Positions 34,657 to 44,624 of a stretch of DNA of 64,000 nucleotides are shown piece by piece. The translations under genes were made by a program, and so were the position numbers. This stretch comes from Methylococcaceae bacterium (GTDB lineage: Bacteria > Pseudomonadota > Gammaproteobacteria > Methylococcales > Methylomonadaceae): positions 124,001 to 188,000 of the forward strand of contig JAKIUK010000001.1 of NCBI GenBank assembly GCA_021647585.1, read 5' to 3'. The notes under the pieces were generated by a model. The model saw only the letters and a program-made list of their open reading frames with translations, had not been told where the DNA came from and searched no databases. Numbering within the stretch: the first letter of the stretch is position 1; every line of letters starts with the position of its first letter.

Positions 34657-35721
34657 CTATAAATGATATTGAGGACTAAATTCATGAACTGCATCAACCA
34701 TTGCTTTCACATGCTCTGGATTCACATCAGGCAAAATGCCATGCCCTAAATTAAATACATGCCCAGAACCCTGGCCATATTTTTGCAAAATAATCTTCAC
34801 CTTTTCCCTTATCTTTTCTGGCGTTGCATATAGAGAAATGGGGTCCAGATTACCCTGCAATGCAACTTTGTCACCTACCCGGGAACGCGCATTAGCAATA
34901 TCAGTTTGCCAGTCCAGACCTAAACCACTGTATCCTGCATCGGCCATATCTTCCAGCCATAGCCCACCACCTTTGGTATAGAAAATAGTTGGAACCTCTG
35001 TTCCGTCAACATTGGTTTTAAGTAATGAACGCACCTGTTTTGCATAATTCAAGGAAAACTCATTATAGTCTTCGGTAGAAAGCAGTCCACCCCAGGTATC
35101 AAAAACCATAACAGCTTGAGCACCCGCTTCTATTTGGGCATTCAGATACAAGGCAACCGATTGAGCCAATTTATCCAGCATTTTATGCATAACCAATGGC
35201 TGCTGATACATCAAGCCTTTTACTTTTTGAAAAGTTTTACTGCTCCCCCCCTCCACCATGTATGTTGCAAGCGTCCATGGACTTCCAGAGAAACCTATCA
35301 ACGGTACTCTTCCCTGCAGATTTTTTCTGATTAAACTCACTGCATCAACAACATAACGTAAATCTGTGTCAGGGTCTGGAATAGGCAGTTTATCAACATC
35401 ACCTTGTGTTCTGACAGTGTTTTTAAACTTAGGCCCTTCACCTTCAGAAAAATACAATCCCAAACCCATTGCATCTGGAATTGTCAATATATCTGAAAAT
35501 AAAATCGCAGCATCAAAATCAAAGCGTTCTAATGGCTGCAGTGTTACTTCACACGCTAACTCCGGATTGGTACATAAATCCAGAAAACTACCGGCTTTTG
35601 CTCGTGTTGCTCTATATTCGGGTAAATATCGTCCCGCCTGTCTCATCATCCATACTGGCGTTCTATCAACTGGCTGTTTTAATAGAGTTTTAATAAAAAT
35701 GTCATTTTTTAAAGATGTCAT
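34657..35721 (-). CDS. hemE: Uroporphyrinogen decarboxylase
   Basis: A 354-residue HemE, normal length, converting uroporphyrinogen III to coproporphyrinogen III in heme biosynthesis. Signatures are PVWMMRQAGRYLPEYR (about 22-37) with the substrate-binding Arg, ILFSDILTIPDAMGLGL (catalytic Asp about 78), GFSGSPWTLATYMVEGG (the second Prosite motif) and the late GHGILPDVNPEHVKAMVD. It lies nine bases after damX and is probably co-transcribed with it. Heme, siroheme and cytochromes in this methanotroph depend on this branch. Confidence 0.97.
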   Translation of the reverse strand: MTSLKNDIFIKTLLKQPVDRTPVWMMRQAGRYLPEYRATRAKAGSFLDLCTNPELACEVTLQPLERFDFDAAILFSDILTIPDAMGLGLYFSEGEGPKFKNTVRTQGDVDKLPIPDPDTDLRYVVDAVSLIRKNLQGRVPLIGFSGSPWTLATYMVEGGSSKTFQKVKGLMYQQPLVMHKMLDKLAQSVALYLNAQIEAGAQAVMVFDTWGGLLSTEDYNEFSLNYAKQVRSLLKTNVDGTEVPTIFYTKGGGLWLEDMADAGYSGLGLDWQTDIANARSRVGDKVALQGNLDPISLYATPEKIREKVKIILQKYGQGSGHVFNLGHGILPDVNPEHVKAMVDAVHEFSPQYHL

Positions 35722-35730
35722 ACACTATCG

Positions 35731-37308
35731 TTAATTATTTATAATTTTTTGTAAATTGCTAAAACTTCTCACCCATGATTTTCTATACTTGACGGGTAAG
35801 GATTTCATTTTATTTGCTGCTATCTCTTTACTTTTAAATGCACCATATATAACTGCATATTTTTCCTGGCCCTGTTTCGTCATCTGAAAAAACCGCAGAT
35901 TCGCTTTTAATTTCTGATGCTTTTTTAAAAATTCAACAACTGCTGCTCGTTTAGATAGTACTATTAATTGTATCGTGTAATTGTTGCCTGCTTGCGCTAA
36001 GACCCACAACCTATCATCTTTTTTACCAACGGGTGCATCGACTGGCGGGGTTGCAACAATCTCTTTATCTACTTTTTTGGTAACTAGGGTTTCAGTTTTT
36101 TTCGTGACTTTTTTCTTTTCAATTACTTTTTTAGCCACTGGAGCTTGTTTGACAGGAATTTTCTCAATAACGGCTCTCTTCTTTTTCTCATCTATTGTAA
36201 CATGCTCGTTATCTAATCCTGATACCTTAACAACAATCGGCTTTTGCAATCGCTGAAGTTGCTGGATATCTTTTTCATCATTAACTTTTTTTGCATCAGG
36301 AACAACAAAACTACTGGTAACTTCTATCGTTGCAGGCGGAGGAACTGGAACGCTATTATATTTATTGACCAACTCATTCGAAGCTTCACTTATCTGCATA
36401 TCTATATCAGAATTTACTATGGGAGATGAAACCTTAACTTCTTCAGCCTGTTTCAACATTACTTGTGCATCAGTCATCGCTTTATTGACTTGCAAATCCG
36501 AATCATCGGAAATCAACCAACTAATTCCAATTGCACTCACTACCATTATCAATAGAAATGTAGCACCCCCCCATTTATAACCCACGGTTGCGCTATAATT
36601 AGATAAGTTGGGAAGTTCAGAAATAATCTTCCCCGGTAACCCATGGGTTTCGCGATATAACTTTTCAACTAGACGATCGCTAATTGCATTAAATGAAACA
36701 ATTGCCCCCGGCTGGGCAGACAAATTTTGTAAAAAAACAGCACACTGTTTTTCTGATAACGGTGGAATTTCTATAAAATGGCACTCATCAATCGCTGAGT
36801 CCGAACTGCTTTTTATATGTAGCTCATCATGAGTCAATGCAAACACAACTCTTAAACAGGTAGTATCAGCTGCATACTGAATGAGTGTTGTTATCAACCC
36901 AGGAACCAAACGCCCAGCATCATCAATAATGATAACTATTTTCTGGTTCTGGTTATTCAATGCAGAAAGAATGGATGAAAGCCCCTGGTTTTTAAACTCA
37001 GCATAATGTTGGGTTAAAAATTGAAACAATTGTCCCTGTATACTTTCAAAGCTTGAATTCGAAGAACCCTCAATATTGACCATAGGCCAGACATCTTTTT
37101 TACACGCTCTTAATTCATTTAATAATACAGTTTTTCCTATTCCAATGGGTCCACAAATAACCAGCGATTGTCTAAGATTAGAAATCAAATGAATTAATAA
37201 ATCCAGTTTCTGCACACGTTCCAACGTTATTAACGTTGCTTCAACCGACTTTGGCTGCTTACCCAGGTTTTTATTCACATGATAAATGGACGACTCATTA
37301 TCCGACAT
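35731..37308 (-). CDS. damX: DamX-like cell-division SPOR protein with AAA domain
   Basis: A 525-residue protein: an ExeA-like AAA domain (Walker A GPIGIGKT 53-60, Walker B IVIIIDDAGRL), one membrane helix (about 248-266), a Lys/Pro/Val-rich linker (about 340-430) and a C-terminal SPOR peptidoglycan-binding domain (about 440-520). SPOR domains bind denuded glycan at the division septum. aroK-aroB-damX is the classical gammaproteobacterial order. Its start overlaps the aroB end by 11 bases. Unlike E. coli DamX, the N-terminal half is an apparently complete ATPase domain. Confidence 0.88.
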   Translation of the reverse strand: MSDNESSIYHVNKNLGKQPKSVEATLITLERVQKLDLLIHLISNLRQSLVICGPIGIGKTVLLNELRACKKDVWPMVNIEGSSNSSFESIQGQLFQFLTQHYAEFKNQGLSSILSALNNQNQKIVIIIDDAGRLVPGLITTLIQYAADTTCLRVVFALTHDELHIKSSSDSAIDECHFIEIPPLSEKQCAVFLQNLSAQPGAIVSFNAISDRLVEKLYRETHGLPGKIISELPNLSNYSATVGYKWGGATFLLIMVVSAIGISWLISDDSDLQVNKAMTDAQVMLKQAEEVKVSSPIVNSDIDMQISEASNELVNKYNSVPVPPPATIEVTSSFVVPDAKKVNDEKDIQQLQRLQKPIVVKVSGLDNEHVTIDEKKKRAVIEKIPVKQAPVAKKVIEKKKVTKKTETLVTKKVDKEIVATPPVDAPVGKKDDRLWVLAQAGNNYTIQLIVLSKRAAVVEFLKKHQKLKANLRFFQMTKQGQEKYAVIYGAFKSKEIAANKMKSLPVKYRKSWVRSFSNLQKIINN

Positions 37309-38377
37309 AATTTTTCAGCGTTTGCTCAAGCAGCGATTGATCAACATTAGTGGGTAGTGTAGCCTTACCAATAGCCTCAAGTAAAATTAGCCTTATTTCC
37401 CCATCCACATTTTTCTTATCTACAGACATTAAACCTAAAAATTGAGTCACTTTCATTTCTTTGGGTGGAATAACAGGTAAAGTTGCCGACTTTAATAAGG
37501 CAAGAATCCTTTCAACATCTATTACACTGATCAAGCCCATTCTTCTGGAAAGATCAGCCGCATAACCGATCCCTATAGCCACTGCTTCACCATGCAGATA
37601 CTTGCCATAACCCATTCCGGTTTCTATTGCATGTCCAAAAGTATGGCCTAAATTTAAAATAGCTCGAATACCTGATTCAAATTCATCTTCTGCAACGATT
37701 TTTGCCTTGTTGATGCACGAGCGTTCAATAACGTATGCCAGCGCCTCTTTGTCTCTCGCCAACAATAGCGCTATGTTTTTTTCTAACCACTCAAACAACT
37801 GTAAATCACGGATAAGACCGTATTTAATCACTTCAGCTAAGCCTGCAATTAGCTGTCTATCATCTAGTGTATCCAACACCTCCATATCTGCAATAACACA
37901 CTGCGGTTGATAAAATGCACCTATCATATTCTTACCCAGTGGATGATTAACACCGGTTTTCCCCCCTACTGAAGAATCTACTTGCGCTAATACTGTAGTA
38001 GGAATCTGTATAAAAGGGATGCCCCGCTGATAGCAAGCGGCTGCAAACCCGCCCATATCACCTATTACACCCCCCCCAAGGGCGATTAATGTTGTATTTC
38101 GACTGAATCTTTTTTGCAGTAGCTGATCAAATATTTTATCCAGATAGGCTAAGTTTTTATATTGCTCGCCGTCTGGAAGCTCTACAGTTTCCACCTGGAA
38201 TCCAGACAAACTGTTAATAACACGATCCAGGTACAAGGGAGCTATGGTTGTATTGGTAACAACAAGTATTTGCTTTGATTTAATATGCTTTAGCAATATT
38301 TCCTTATCTTGCAACAAACCTGAACCAATATAAATTGGATAACTCTTTTCCTTTAATTCTACTCGCAACTGTTTCAT
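37298..38377 (-). CDS. aroB: 3-dehydroquinate synthase
   Basis: A 359-residue AroB, second step of the shikimate pathway (DAHP to 3-dehydroquinate), NAD- and zinc-dependent. Motifs: ELPDGEQYKNL, ALGGGVIGDMGGFAAACYQRGIPFIQIPTT, SSVGGKTGVNHPLGKNMIGAF, and zinc ligands in EDEFESGIRAILNLGHTFGHAIE and LHGEAVAIG. ATG 38377 is used; the track-like TTG three codons upstream has no added merit. It is separated from aroK by 349 bases that contain a repeat, unlike the tight spacing in most relatives. Confidence 0.97.
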   Translation of the reverse strand: MKQLRVELKEKSYPIYIGSGLLQDKEILLKHIKSKQILVVTNTTIAPLYLDRVINSLSGFQVETVELPDGEQYKNLAYLDKIFDQLLQKRFSRNTTLIALGGGVIGDMGGFAAACYQRGIPFIQIPTTVLAQVDSSVGGKTGVNHPLGKNMIGAFYQPQCVIADMEVLDTLDDRQLIAGLAEVIKYGLIRDLQLFEWLEKNIALLLARDKEALAYVIERSCINKAKIVAEDEFESGIRAILNLGHTFGHAIETGMGYGKYLHGEAVAIGIGYAADLSRRMGLISVIDVERILALLKSATLPVIPPKEMKVTQFLGLMSVDKKNVDGEIRLILLEAIGKATLPTNVDQSLLEQTLKNYVG

Positions 38378-38493
38378 TTTAATCAATATGTCTCGTATTC
38401 ATACAGCTCTTTGCTGCAAGGCCCATTAAATTATCTTGTCATTTGACCAGCGGGAGATATCTTTATGCCAGATATAACTTACCCAGAGTTAAT

Positions 38494-38630
38494 TCTACTT
38501 TGTCAGATTTTAAATGTTGGGTGCGTTTCACGCACCCAACATTTTTATCCTTCTATTGCCGAAATGGTGCGTACAACGCACCCTACGAAGATACTTTTGT
38601 AGAGTATCCCTTCAAATGTGACAAAGTAGA
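38494..38630. repeat. Inverted-repeat element between aroK and aroB
   Basis: TCTACTTTGTCAGATTT (38494-38510) and AAATGTGACAAAGTAGA (38614-38630) are nearly perfect inverted repeats. Inside is a perfect hairpin TGTTGGGTGCGT/ACGCACCCAACA (38515-38541). A family-3 fragment lies just before, at about 38437-38457. It resembles a miniature element inserted in the aroKB operon; downstream of it no new promoter is obvious. The rest of the 349-base gap shows nothing else. Confidence 0.6.
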
Positions 38631-38726
38631 GCAAGGCATCTGCAAATAAATCATTTGAAACATTATCTATTTATCATACTCCGAGAAACCTAATACATAG
38701 GAGGCTGTTGAAAAAACGCTATATAG

Positions 38727-39242
38727 TTAACCATTATATTCATTTAAAATGGATTGTACGACATTTTTACTCTGCATAGAGCTGGTTTCTATTTTAAAAT
38801 CAGCACACGATAAATATAACGCTTCTCTTTCCGCAAACAGCGCCTCTATACGTTCTCTTGGGTTTTTGGTATCCAGCAGCGGTCTTTGATTATCCCTTTT
38901 GGTTCTTTGCAATATTTTATCGACAGAGCATTGTAAATACACTACAAAGCCATTTTCTTTTAATGCTTTGCGATTGAATTCTGTTAAAATCGCCCCTCCC
39001 CCTGTCGCCAGTACAATACCATCAATCTGAGTTAATTCCTGAATCATATTCTGTTCACGAATTCTAAAGCCTTCTTCACCCTCATATTCAAATATAGTGG
39101 GAATATCCACGCCTGTCTGCTCTTCTATGGCCTTATCACTGTCGTAAAACGGGGCGTGTATGGCTTTTGCCAGCTGCCTGCCTATGGTTGTTTTACCTGC
39201 ACCCATCAGGCCAATTAAATATATATTCTCTGTCTGCATCAT
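38727..39242 (-). CDS. aroK: Shikimate kinase
   Basis: A 171-residue shikimate kinase with Walker A GLMGAGKTTIG (about 11-21), shikimate-binding DSDKAIEEQTG, GFRIREQNM, LATGGGAI and the lid RTKRDNQRPLL. It phosphorylates shikimate with ATP. It follows pilQ but is separated from it by a clear terminator, so it may be transcribed partly from its own promoter. The start is one of two adjacent ATG codons (39242 or 39239). Confidence 0.96.
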   Translation of the reverse strand: MMQTENIYLIGLMGAGKTTIGRQLAKAIHAPFYDSDKAIEEQTGVDIPTIFEYEGEEGFRIREQNMIQELTQIDGIVLATGGGAILTEFNRKALKENGFVVYLQCSVDKILQRTKRDNQRPLLDTKNPRERIEALFAEREALYLSCADFKIETSSMQSKNVVQSILNEYNG

Positions 39243-39267
39243 AATTAACCGAGTACGTTAAACCAAT

Positions 39268-39296
39268 AAAAAAGGGGGCATTATGCCCCCTTTATG
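39268..39296 (-). terminator. Terminator after pilQ
   Basis: GGGGGCAT/ATGCCCCC hairpin (39274-39290), flanked by A- and T-runs so it works in both directions. On the minus strand it follows the pilQ stop at 39315 and is followed by six T. Confidence 0.85.
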
Positions 39297-39314
39297 ATTT
39301 TTTTTATAGTATTG

Positions 39315-41513
39315 TTATCTTGCTGATAAGGAACTTTTTACTATTTTGGGGGTTACAAATATTAATAACTCTCTTTTAGTGCTGTTATCATCTGTATTTT
39401 TAAATAACCAGCCTACACCAGGCAAATTAGATAACCAAGGCACTGTATTAGTTGCATTAGAATCTGTTGATTCAAAAACACCACCTAAGACTACAGTTTC
39501 TCCATCCTCAACCTGGACTGTTGTAGTTATTTCTCTTTTATCTATTGCAACTGCAGTTCCTGCACCTGATGGGACTGCTACTCCTGGAGCATCTTTTTTA
39601 ATATTTAGATCCATAATTACATTACCACTCGGAGTAATCTGTGGTGTAACCTTCAATTCCAATACTGCATCAATAAGCTCTGTAACAGTACCATCCTGAC
39701 TACTTGATTGATACGGTATTTGAACACCTTGTTTTATAATTGCTGTCACACGATCTGTGGTCATAACCCTTGGGTTAGATAGCAACTCGGTATTACCATT
39801 GAGTTGATTTGCTTGAATTTCCAGATTTAATATATAATTAGCTCCATCTGATAAAGTCATTGCTAATGCGCCAGGACCTGATGCCGCCAATGCACTCGCC
39901 AGATCTGATAAAGCACTTGAATTATTTTCGCTTTTCGTTTCAACGCCCCGGTCGCTTAATTTAAAATCTCCACTGTTATATGCAACACCAAATTCAACAC
40001 CCAATTGTTTAGAAAAATCAGTACTCGCTATGACAATTCTAGCCTCAATCAAAACCTGTCTAACAGGCACATCTAGCAGTTTTATAAGACTGTGAATTTC
40101 TTCCAATTGTTTAACCGTATCTTTAACTATCAGCGTATTGGTTCTTGAATCTACCGTAGAACGCCCTCTTTCTGATAGTAAGCCCGATCTTTCACTTTTA
40201 CTAGTACTACCTCTACGCTGAGATGTAGAGGATCTACTGCCTAATGTCGAACTATTTGTCTGATTACTTGTAGAACTTGAAGATCTTACAACACTTCGTC
40301 CTGTTAACAAAGCCTGTATATCTTCAGCCTTAGCATAATTAATCTGAATATACTCCGTTCTCAAGGGTTCTAGTTGTTCAACTACAGTTTTTGCCGCTAA
40401 CTCTTCCTCTTCTATTTTTATAATTTCCGAGGTAGGGGCTACTAAAACCACATTACCTGTTTGCCGTTTAGACAAACCTTTTGATTTAAGAATCAAATCT
40501 AGCGCTTGATCCCAAGGTACGTCATTTAAACGTAAAGTGACAGTGCCTCCCACTGAATCAGCAGCAATGATATTAAGCGCTGTAAAATCAGCCAGGATTT
40601 GTAGAACAGACCTTACTTCTATGTCCTGAAAGTTTAATGTTAATTTTTTGCCCGTATACGGAAATTTTTGCTTCAACAAAGCCTCTTTTTCCGCTGAAGT
40701 TAAAGGGATAAAATCTATTGTTAACATACCATCAGACTGGTACGATGAATAGTCATAATTCCCATCTACGGGTGTTATGGTGATATTAACGCCTGCACCT
40801 CTGGGTCTGGCATCAATTTTCCGTACTGGAGTAGCAAAATCTGAAACATCAAAACTTTTAATCAGGGTTTCTGGAATTTTAGTGTTTAGAAAGTTTAAAA
40901 TAACTTTGCCACCCCGTTCTTTCACATCGACCACTGTATTCTCTTCAGAAAGCTCTAACATTAGACGCCCTTCACCTTTGGACCCCCTGCGAAAATCGAT
41001 ATTTTTAATGGTTTGTTCAGGCAGTAAATTAGTGACCCGTCGATCGGCAACCTTTCCCTGGATAGATGTTTCGACTGTATTCATTGAATTTACTGGTTTT
41101 AATACAATATAGACATTATTTCCTATAACTTTGGTTTCGTACGGTACAGTTTTGGACAGATTAATAACAACACGCGTCCTGCCAGAGGCCTCGACAACAT
41201 AAACCGTATTCGCCGCCCCCTGATTAATAGGGTACATCTTTTTAGCTAATTCACTCTTGACGCCAGCAAAATCCAGTGCAATTCTGGACGGGTTATCTGT
41301 TTGAAATATCTTAGGTGTTATAGCCGGGCCATTCATCCCCAAATGAATCTGAATTTCATCACCTGATAATGAAGAAAAATTTAACTCCGTAATTGCTGAA
41401 CCACTTGCCCATACCGAGGAAATCTGTAACAGCACCACAAAGAATCCCGCCAGAAACCAACCAGCAACTGACTGCTCTTGTATTCTCATCGTTTTATTAT
41501 TTTGCATATTCAT
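39315..41513 (-). CDS. pilQ: Type IV pilus secretin PilQ
   Basis: A 732-residue outer-membrane secretin. A signal segment (about 14-37) is followed by two AMIN domains (about 45-145 and 165-270), a secretin/TonB short domain (LTLNFQDIEVRSVLQILADFTALNI, about 298-322), an N1 domain, a Ser/Thr-rich linker (about 410-450) and the secretin core (about 490-728, ending ELLIFVTPKIV). It forms the channel for type IVa pili. Last gene of pilMNOPQ; 14 bases after pilP. AAGG eight bases before ATG 41513 supports this start. Confidence 0.96.
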   Translation of the reverse strand: MNMQNNKTMRIQEQSVAGWFLAGFFVVLLQISSVWASGSAITELNFSSLSGDEIQIHLGMNGPAITPKIFQTDNPSRIALDFAGVKSELAKKMYPINQGAANTVYVVEASGRTRVVINLSKTVPYETKVIGNNVYIVLKPVNSMNTVETSIQGKVADRRVTNLLPEQTIKNIDFRRGSKGEGRLMLELSEENTVVDVKERGGKVILNFLNTKIPETLIKSFDVSDFATPVRKIDARPRGAGVNITITPVDGNYDYSSYQSDGMLTIDFIPLTSAEKEALLKQKFPYTGKKLTLNFQDIEVRSVLQILADFTALNIIAADSVGGTVTLRLNDVPWDQALDLILKSKGLSKRQTGNVVLVAPTSEIIKIEEEELAAKTVVEQLEPLRTEYIQINYAKAEDIQALLTGRSVVRSSSSTSNQTNSSTLGSRSSTSQRRGSTSKSERSGLLSERGRSTVDSRTNTLIVKDTVKQLEEIHSLIKLLDVPVRQVLIEARIVIASTDFSKQLGVEFGVAYNSGDFKLSDRGVETKSENNSSALSDLASALAASGPGALAMTLSDGANYILNLEIQANQLNGNTELLSNPRVMTTDRVTAIIKQGVQIPYQSSSQDGTVTELIDAVLELKVTPQITPSGNVIMDLNIKKDAPGVAVPSGAGTAVAIDKREITTTVQVEDGETVVLGGVFESTDSNATNTVPWLSNLPGVGWLFKNTDDNSTKRELLIFVTPKIVKSSLSAR

Positions 41514-41527
41514 TATATAAGCCTTAG

Positions 41528-42091
41528 TTACTCAGCCAGTGCCAATGAAGCCTGTTGTTCACGCCACGCCCCCGGTTTATCAGGAATAATTTCCATCAAC
41601 TCAATCCTGTCATCTAAAATCCGTATTATTTCACCGTAATTACGTCCCATATGGTTACCTTGCTGAACTCTATGGATTGTCCCTTCAGCTGCTTTAACCA
41701 AGGCCCACAAAGTATTATCCATAGTTAATGTCCCTACCATTCTTAATGTATCCAAAGAATAACTCTCTAACTCTTCTTTTCTTCTCGATCTATCGGGGTG
41801 TATACCTGCACCGCCAGAAAACTCAGATCGTTCTTCATCCTGGCGTCTTTCTATAGGTCGAAAAGGGTCGCGCAACCCTGCTGGTTCAAAAATAAAAGGT
41901 TCAACAACTTTGATCTCTGGTAAAGGTTGTATCATTCCTTTAGGCTTCGCCTTGACACCCTGAACATATCGGTTTAAATCACTTACATCATTGCTAACAC
42001 AAGCGCTCAAACCAAGCACAAGATAGCAACAGCTAATACCGACAACTACTTTTTTATTTCGATAAAAACGATTTTTGGCGAACAGTATCAT
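41528..42091 (-). CDS. pilP: Type IV pilus lipoprotein PilP
   Basis: A 187-residue PilP with a lipobox near the N-terminus (LVLGLSAC, Cys about 31), a flexible Pro-rich segment, the FEPAGLRDPFRP motif typical of PilP, and a C-terminal beta-sandwich (about 105-175) that binds PilQ. It links the PilN/PilO pair to the secretin. Its ATG overlaps the pilO stop by four bases. Confidence 0.93.
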   Translation of the reverse strand: MILFAKNRFYRNKKVVVGISCCYLVLGLSACVSNDVSDLNRYVQGVKAKPKGMIQPLPEIKVVEPFIFEPAGLRDPFRPIERRQDEERSEFSGGAGIHPDRSRRKEELESYSLDTLRMVGTLTMDNTLWALVKAAEGTIHRVQQGNHMGRNYGEIIRILDDRIELMEIIPDKPGAWREQQASLALAE

Positions 42092-42696
42092 CTTCTTCTC
42101 CCTTTTTTCTTCTTTTTCTTAACGCTCCCGGATTCCTCATTATATGTTTTTATTATTGCATCCATTTTTAATAAAGGGGGTTCTGTAGGTGAAATAGCAA
42201 CATTATGCACTGTGACTATTCGAGGTAAAGAGGCTAAACCACTAACAAATAACCCTAACTCTTCATATTTACCAATAACTGTAATATTGATAGGTAGCTC
42301 AGAGTAAAAGTCCTTTCTTATAGCTGCAGCGGGTTTAAATAGACGAAACTCCAAGCCACTGGCCAACCCTGTTTGAGAAATATCAATCAGTAAATTTGCC
42401 ACTTCAGCTTTTGTTGGCATTTGCTTAATCATTTCACCCAAGGATGCCTCAATCTGCTTAAGTTGCTCACGATAATCAGGCAAATTGATGGCTTTCTTTT
42501 GTTTTATTTCAAATGTATTTTTCAGTTCCAGTTCTTTCTTCTCTAATTGCTCTAACTCATTGAGCTGATCAAAGCTAATATAATAAACGCCAGCAGCAGC
42601 AACCAAAATGCTGACCAAAACAATGGTCGCTACTTTTATAGGGAATGGCCAGGTTCCTGCAGCATTAAAATCCCAGTTGACTTCAGATAAATTCAT
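42088..42696 (-). CDS. pilO: Type IV pilus alignment protein PilO
   Basis: A 202-residue bitopic inner-membrane protein: membrane helix about 23-42, coiled coil about 48-85, and a periplasmic ferredoxin-like domain (about 100-185, with LPINITVIGKYEELGLFVSGLASLPRIV). It pairs with PilN. The C-terminus is a Lys/Arg-rich tail (VKKKKKKGRRR), which is unusual. It overlaps pilN and pilP by four bases each. Confidence 0.93.
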   Translation of the reverse strand: MNLSEVNWDFNAAGTWPFPIKVATIVLVSILVAAAGVYYISFDQLNELEQLEKKELELKNTFEIKQKKAINLPDYREQLKQIEASLGEMIKQMPTKAEVANLLIDISQTGLASGLEFRLFKPAAAIRKDFYSELPINITVIGKYEELGLFVSGLASLPRIVTVHNVAISPTEPPLLKMDAIIKTYNEESGSVKKKKKKGRRR

Positions 42697-43268
42697 TTTT
42701 TTCCACCCTCCTTACCCTCAGCCTTTAATTCCCCTTGCTTAGCAGCCATAGAAAAATCACTGAGCAAGCCGTCTTTAGTCTTTCCTTTCCCTGTTATAAC
42801 CTGTAACACTGGACTATCAAGCCATGGAGAAGCCTCTACACCGCGCATATAGGCAGAAACTCGGGCATTTGATTGCGCTTTACCACTAAACAACAAAGTA
42901 TTTCCAGTCTGTTTAAATTTAGACAGAAAAACACCCTCTGGCGTACTTTTTGCCAACTCATCAAACAAATGAACAATTTGCGGACGACTTTCCTGTAATC
43001 GTTGAATCACTTCAATTTTAGTTAATAACTTGCGTTTTTTAGCTTCAATATCTTTAATTTCATTAATTTTTTTATCAACCAATCGAATTTCGTTTTTAAG
43101 AATAGAATTTCGTCTGCTCTGATATTCTTTCATTGCTTCAATTTGCAAATAAACAAGAAAAAAAACAAAACAAGTGAGTGCAACTCCAGCACCTATTGCC
43201 ATCATAAAGTCCTGTTGCTTTTGATTCCGAAGTTCTTCTCGCCATGGAAGTAAATTAATTCTTGCCAT
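42693..43268 (-). CDS. pilN: Type IV pilus alignment protein PilN
   Basis: A 191-residue PilN starting MARINLLPWREELR, the motif inserted into PilM. A membrane helix (about 23-42), coiled coil and a C-terminal periplasmic domain (about 105-165) follow. One-base overlap with pilM (TAATG) and four-base overlap with pilO show tight coupling. Confidence 0.95.
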   Translation of the reverse strand: MARINLLPWREELRNQKQQDFMMAIGAGVALTCFVFFLVYLQIEAMKEYQSRRNSILKNEIRLVDKKINEIKDIEAKKRKLLTKIEVIQRLQESRPQIVHLFDELAKSTPEGVFLSKFKQTGNTLLFSGKAQSNARVSAYMRGVEASPWLDSPVLQVITGKGKTKDGLLSDFSMAAKQGELKAEGKEGGKK

Positions 43269-44329
43269 TAATCAAAACTCCTTAACGCTAACCCACAGGC
43301 AATCATCATTGCAGGCGCATCATTACTTAGACTTTGTGGTTTTACTTTATTGGATAATGCCATATTGATAAAAGGATTTGCTACATAAGCAGGTATCCCC
43401 AAATTTTGCTCTACCAGTTTTTCCAACCCTGCAATAGAAGAACAACCTCCTGCAAGCACGATACTGTCAATCCCTCTATTTGCACTTGACGATACGAAGA
43501 ACTGTAGTGAGCGAGCAATTTGCTGAACCATGGCTTTTTTAAAGGGATCTAATACATCGGCAACATAGTTATCAGGCAATCCTCCATGCCTTTTTGCCAA
43601 ACCTGCTTCTTCATAGGACAAACCATACCGACGTTGAATTTCTTCCGTTAACTGCTTGCCGCCAAATCCCTGTTCGCGTGTATAGACAGTCCGGCCACTA
43701 TGCAATACATTTAAGGTAGACATGGTTGCACCAATATCTGCAATTGCAATAGTCTGGTTATCAATAGCATCTGGTAATTGATCTGCTAATAAAGAAAATG
43801 CATTCTCCATGGCAAACGCTTCAACATCAACTATCTTTGCTTTCAAACCAGCTCTTTCCAAGGCCTCTACTCTATCTTCTACATTTTCTTGTCGAGAAGC
43901 TGCCAGTAAAACATCGACCATTTCAGGGTTATTTTCTGCTACACCCTGAACCTCAAAATCCAGATTAACTTCATCCAAAGAATAAGGAACATACTGATCA
44001 GCCTCAACCAGAATCTGTTCCTCCATTTCATCTTCTGCTAAAGAGGCTGGCATCGAAATAACCTTAGTCATAACCGATGAACCTGCCACTGCCACACAAG
44101 CTTGTTTGGTTTTAGTGCCCGATTGTTTAAGAGCCGCTTTAATTGCGTGAGCAATAACATCAATATTGGCAATGTTTTTATCAACAACTGCATCTTGAGG
44201 TAAAGGAGAAACGGCATAGCTCTCAACTCTATAGCGGGACCCAGACCTACTCAGCTCTAATAATTTAATTGCTGCCGTGCTTATATCAATTCCAAGAACA
44301 ACAGACTGTCCTCTGTTAAACCAGTTCAT
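43268..44329 (-). CDS. pilM: Type IV pilus inner-membrane associated actin-like protein PilM
   Basis: A 353-residue actin-like ATP-binding protein of normal length. Phosphate 1 motif VVLGIDISTAAIKLLEL (about 11-27), phosphate 2 region IAIADIGATMSTLNVLHSG, and adenosine motif SIVLAGGCSSIAGLE. It binds PilN from the cytoplasm. First gene of the operon; divergent from mrcA, an arrangement conserved in gammaproteobacteria. Confidence 0.96.
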   Translation of the reverse strand: MNWFNRGQSVVLGIDISTAAIKLLELSRSGSRYRVESYAVSPLPQDAVVDKNIANIDVIAHAIKAALKQSGTKTKQACVAVAGSSVMTKVISMPASLAEDEMEEQILVEADQYVPYSLDEVNLDFEVQGVAENNPEMVDVLLAASRQENVEDRVEALERAGLKAKIVDVEAFAMENAFSLLADQLPDAIDNQTIAIADIGATMSTLNVLHSGRTVYTREQGFGGKQLTEEIQRRYGLSYEEAGLAKRHGGLPDNYVADVLDPFKKAMVQQIARSLQFFVSSSANRGIDSIVLAGGCSSIAGLEKLVEQNLGIPAYVANPFINMALSNKVKPQSLSNDAPAMMIACGLALRSFD

Positions 44330-44624
44330 GCATGACCCTTTTTATCTCGTAATAAACTCAAATATCCACTTACTTGCATTACTAACTATAACCAACTCGC
44401 ATCAATCAATAACAATCAAAATCGCGTTTATGACAAAGTATAGTAGTGTTTTTCTTTTTTAATACTAAAAGGCCGTAATTTTTTTATTGTGTGAACCATT
44501 TCCTTAATTAATTGTGAATAGATATTAGTCAACAAAATTAAGCTACCATTGCTTTTTTCTCTATTTACGATTAAGTTACACGCTGCTATAAACTTATTTA
44601 TTCATTCATGTATACAGGATTGTT

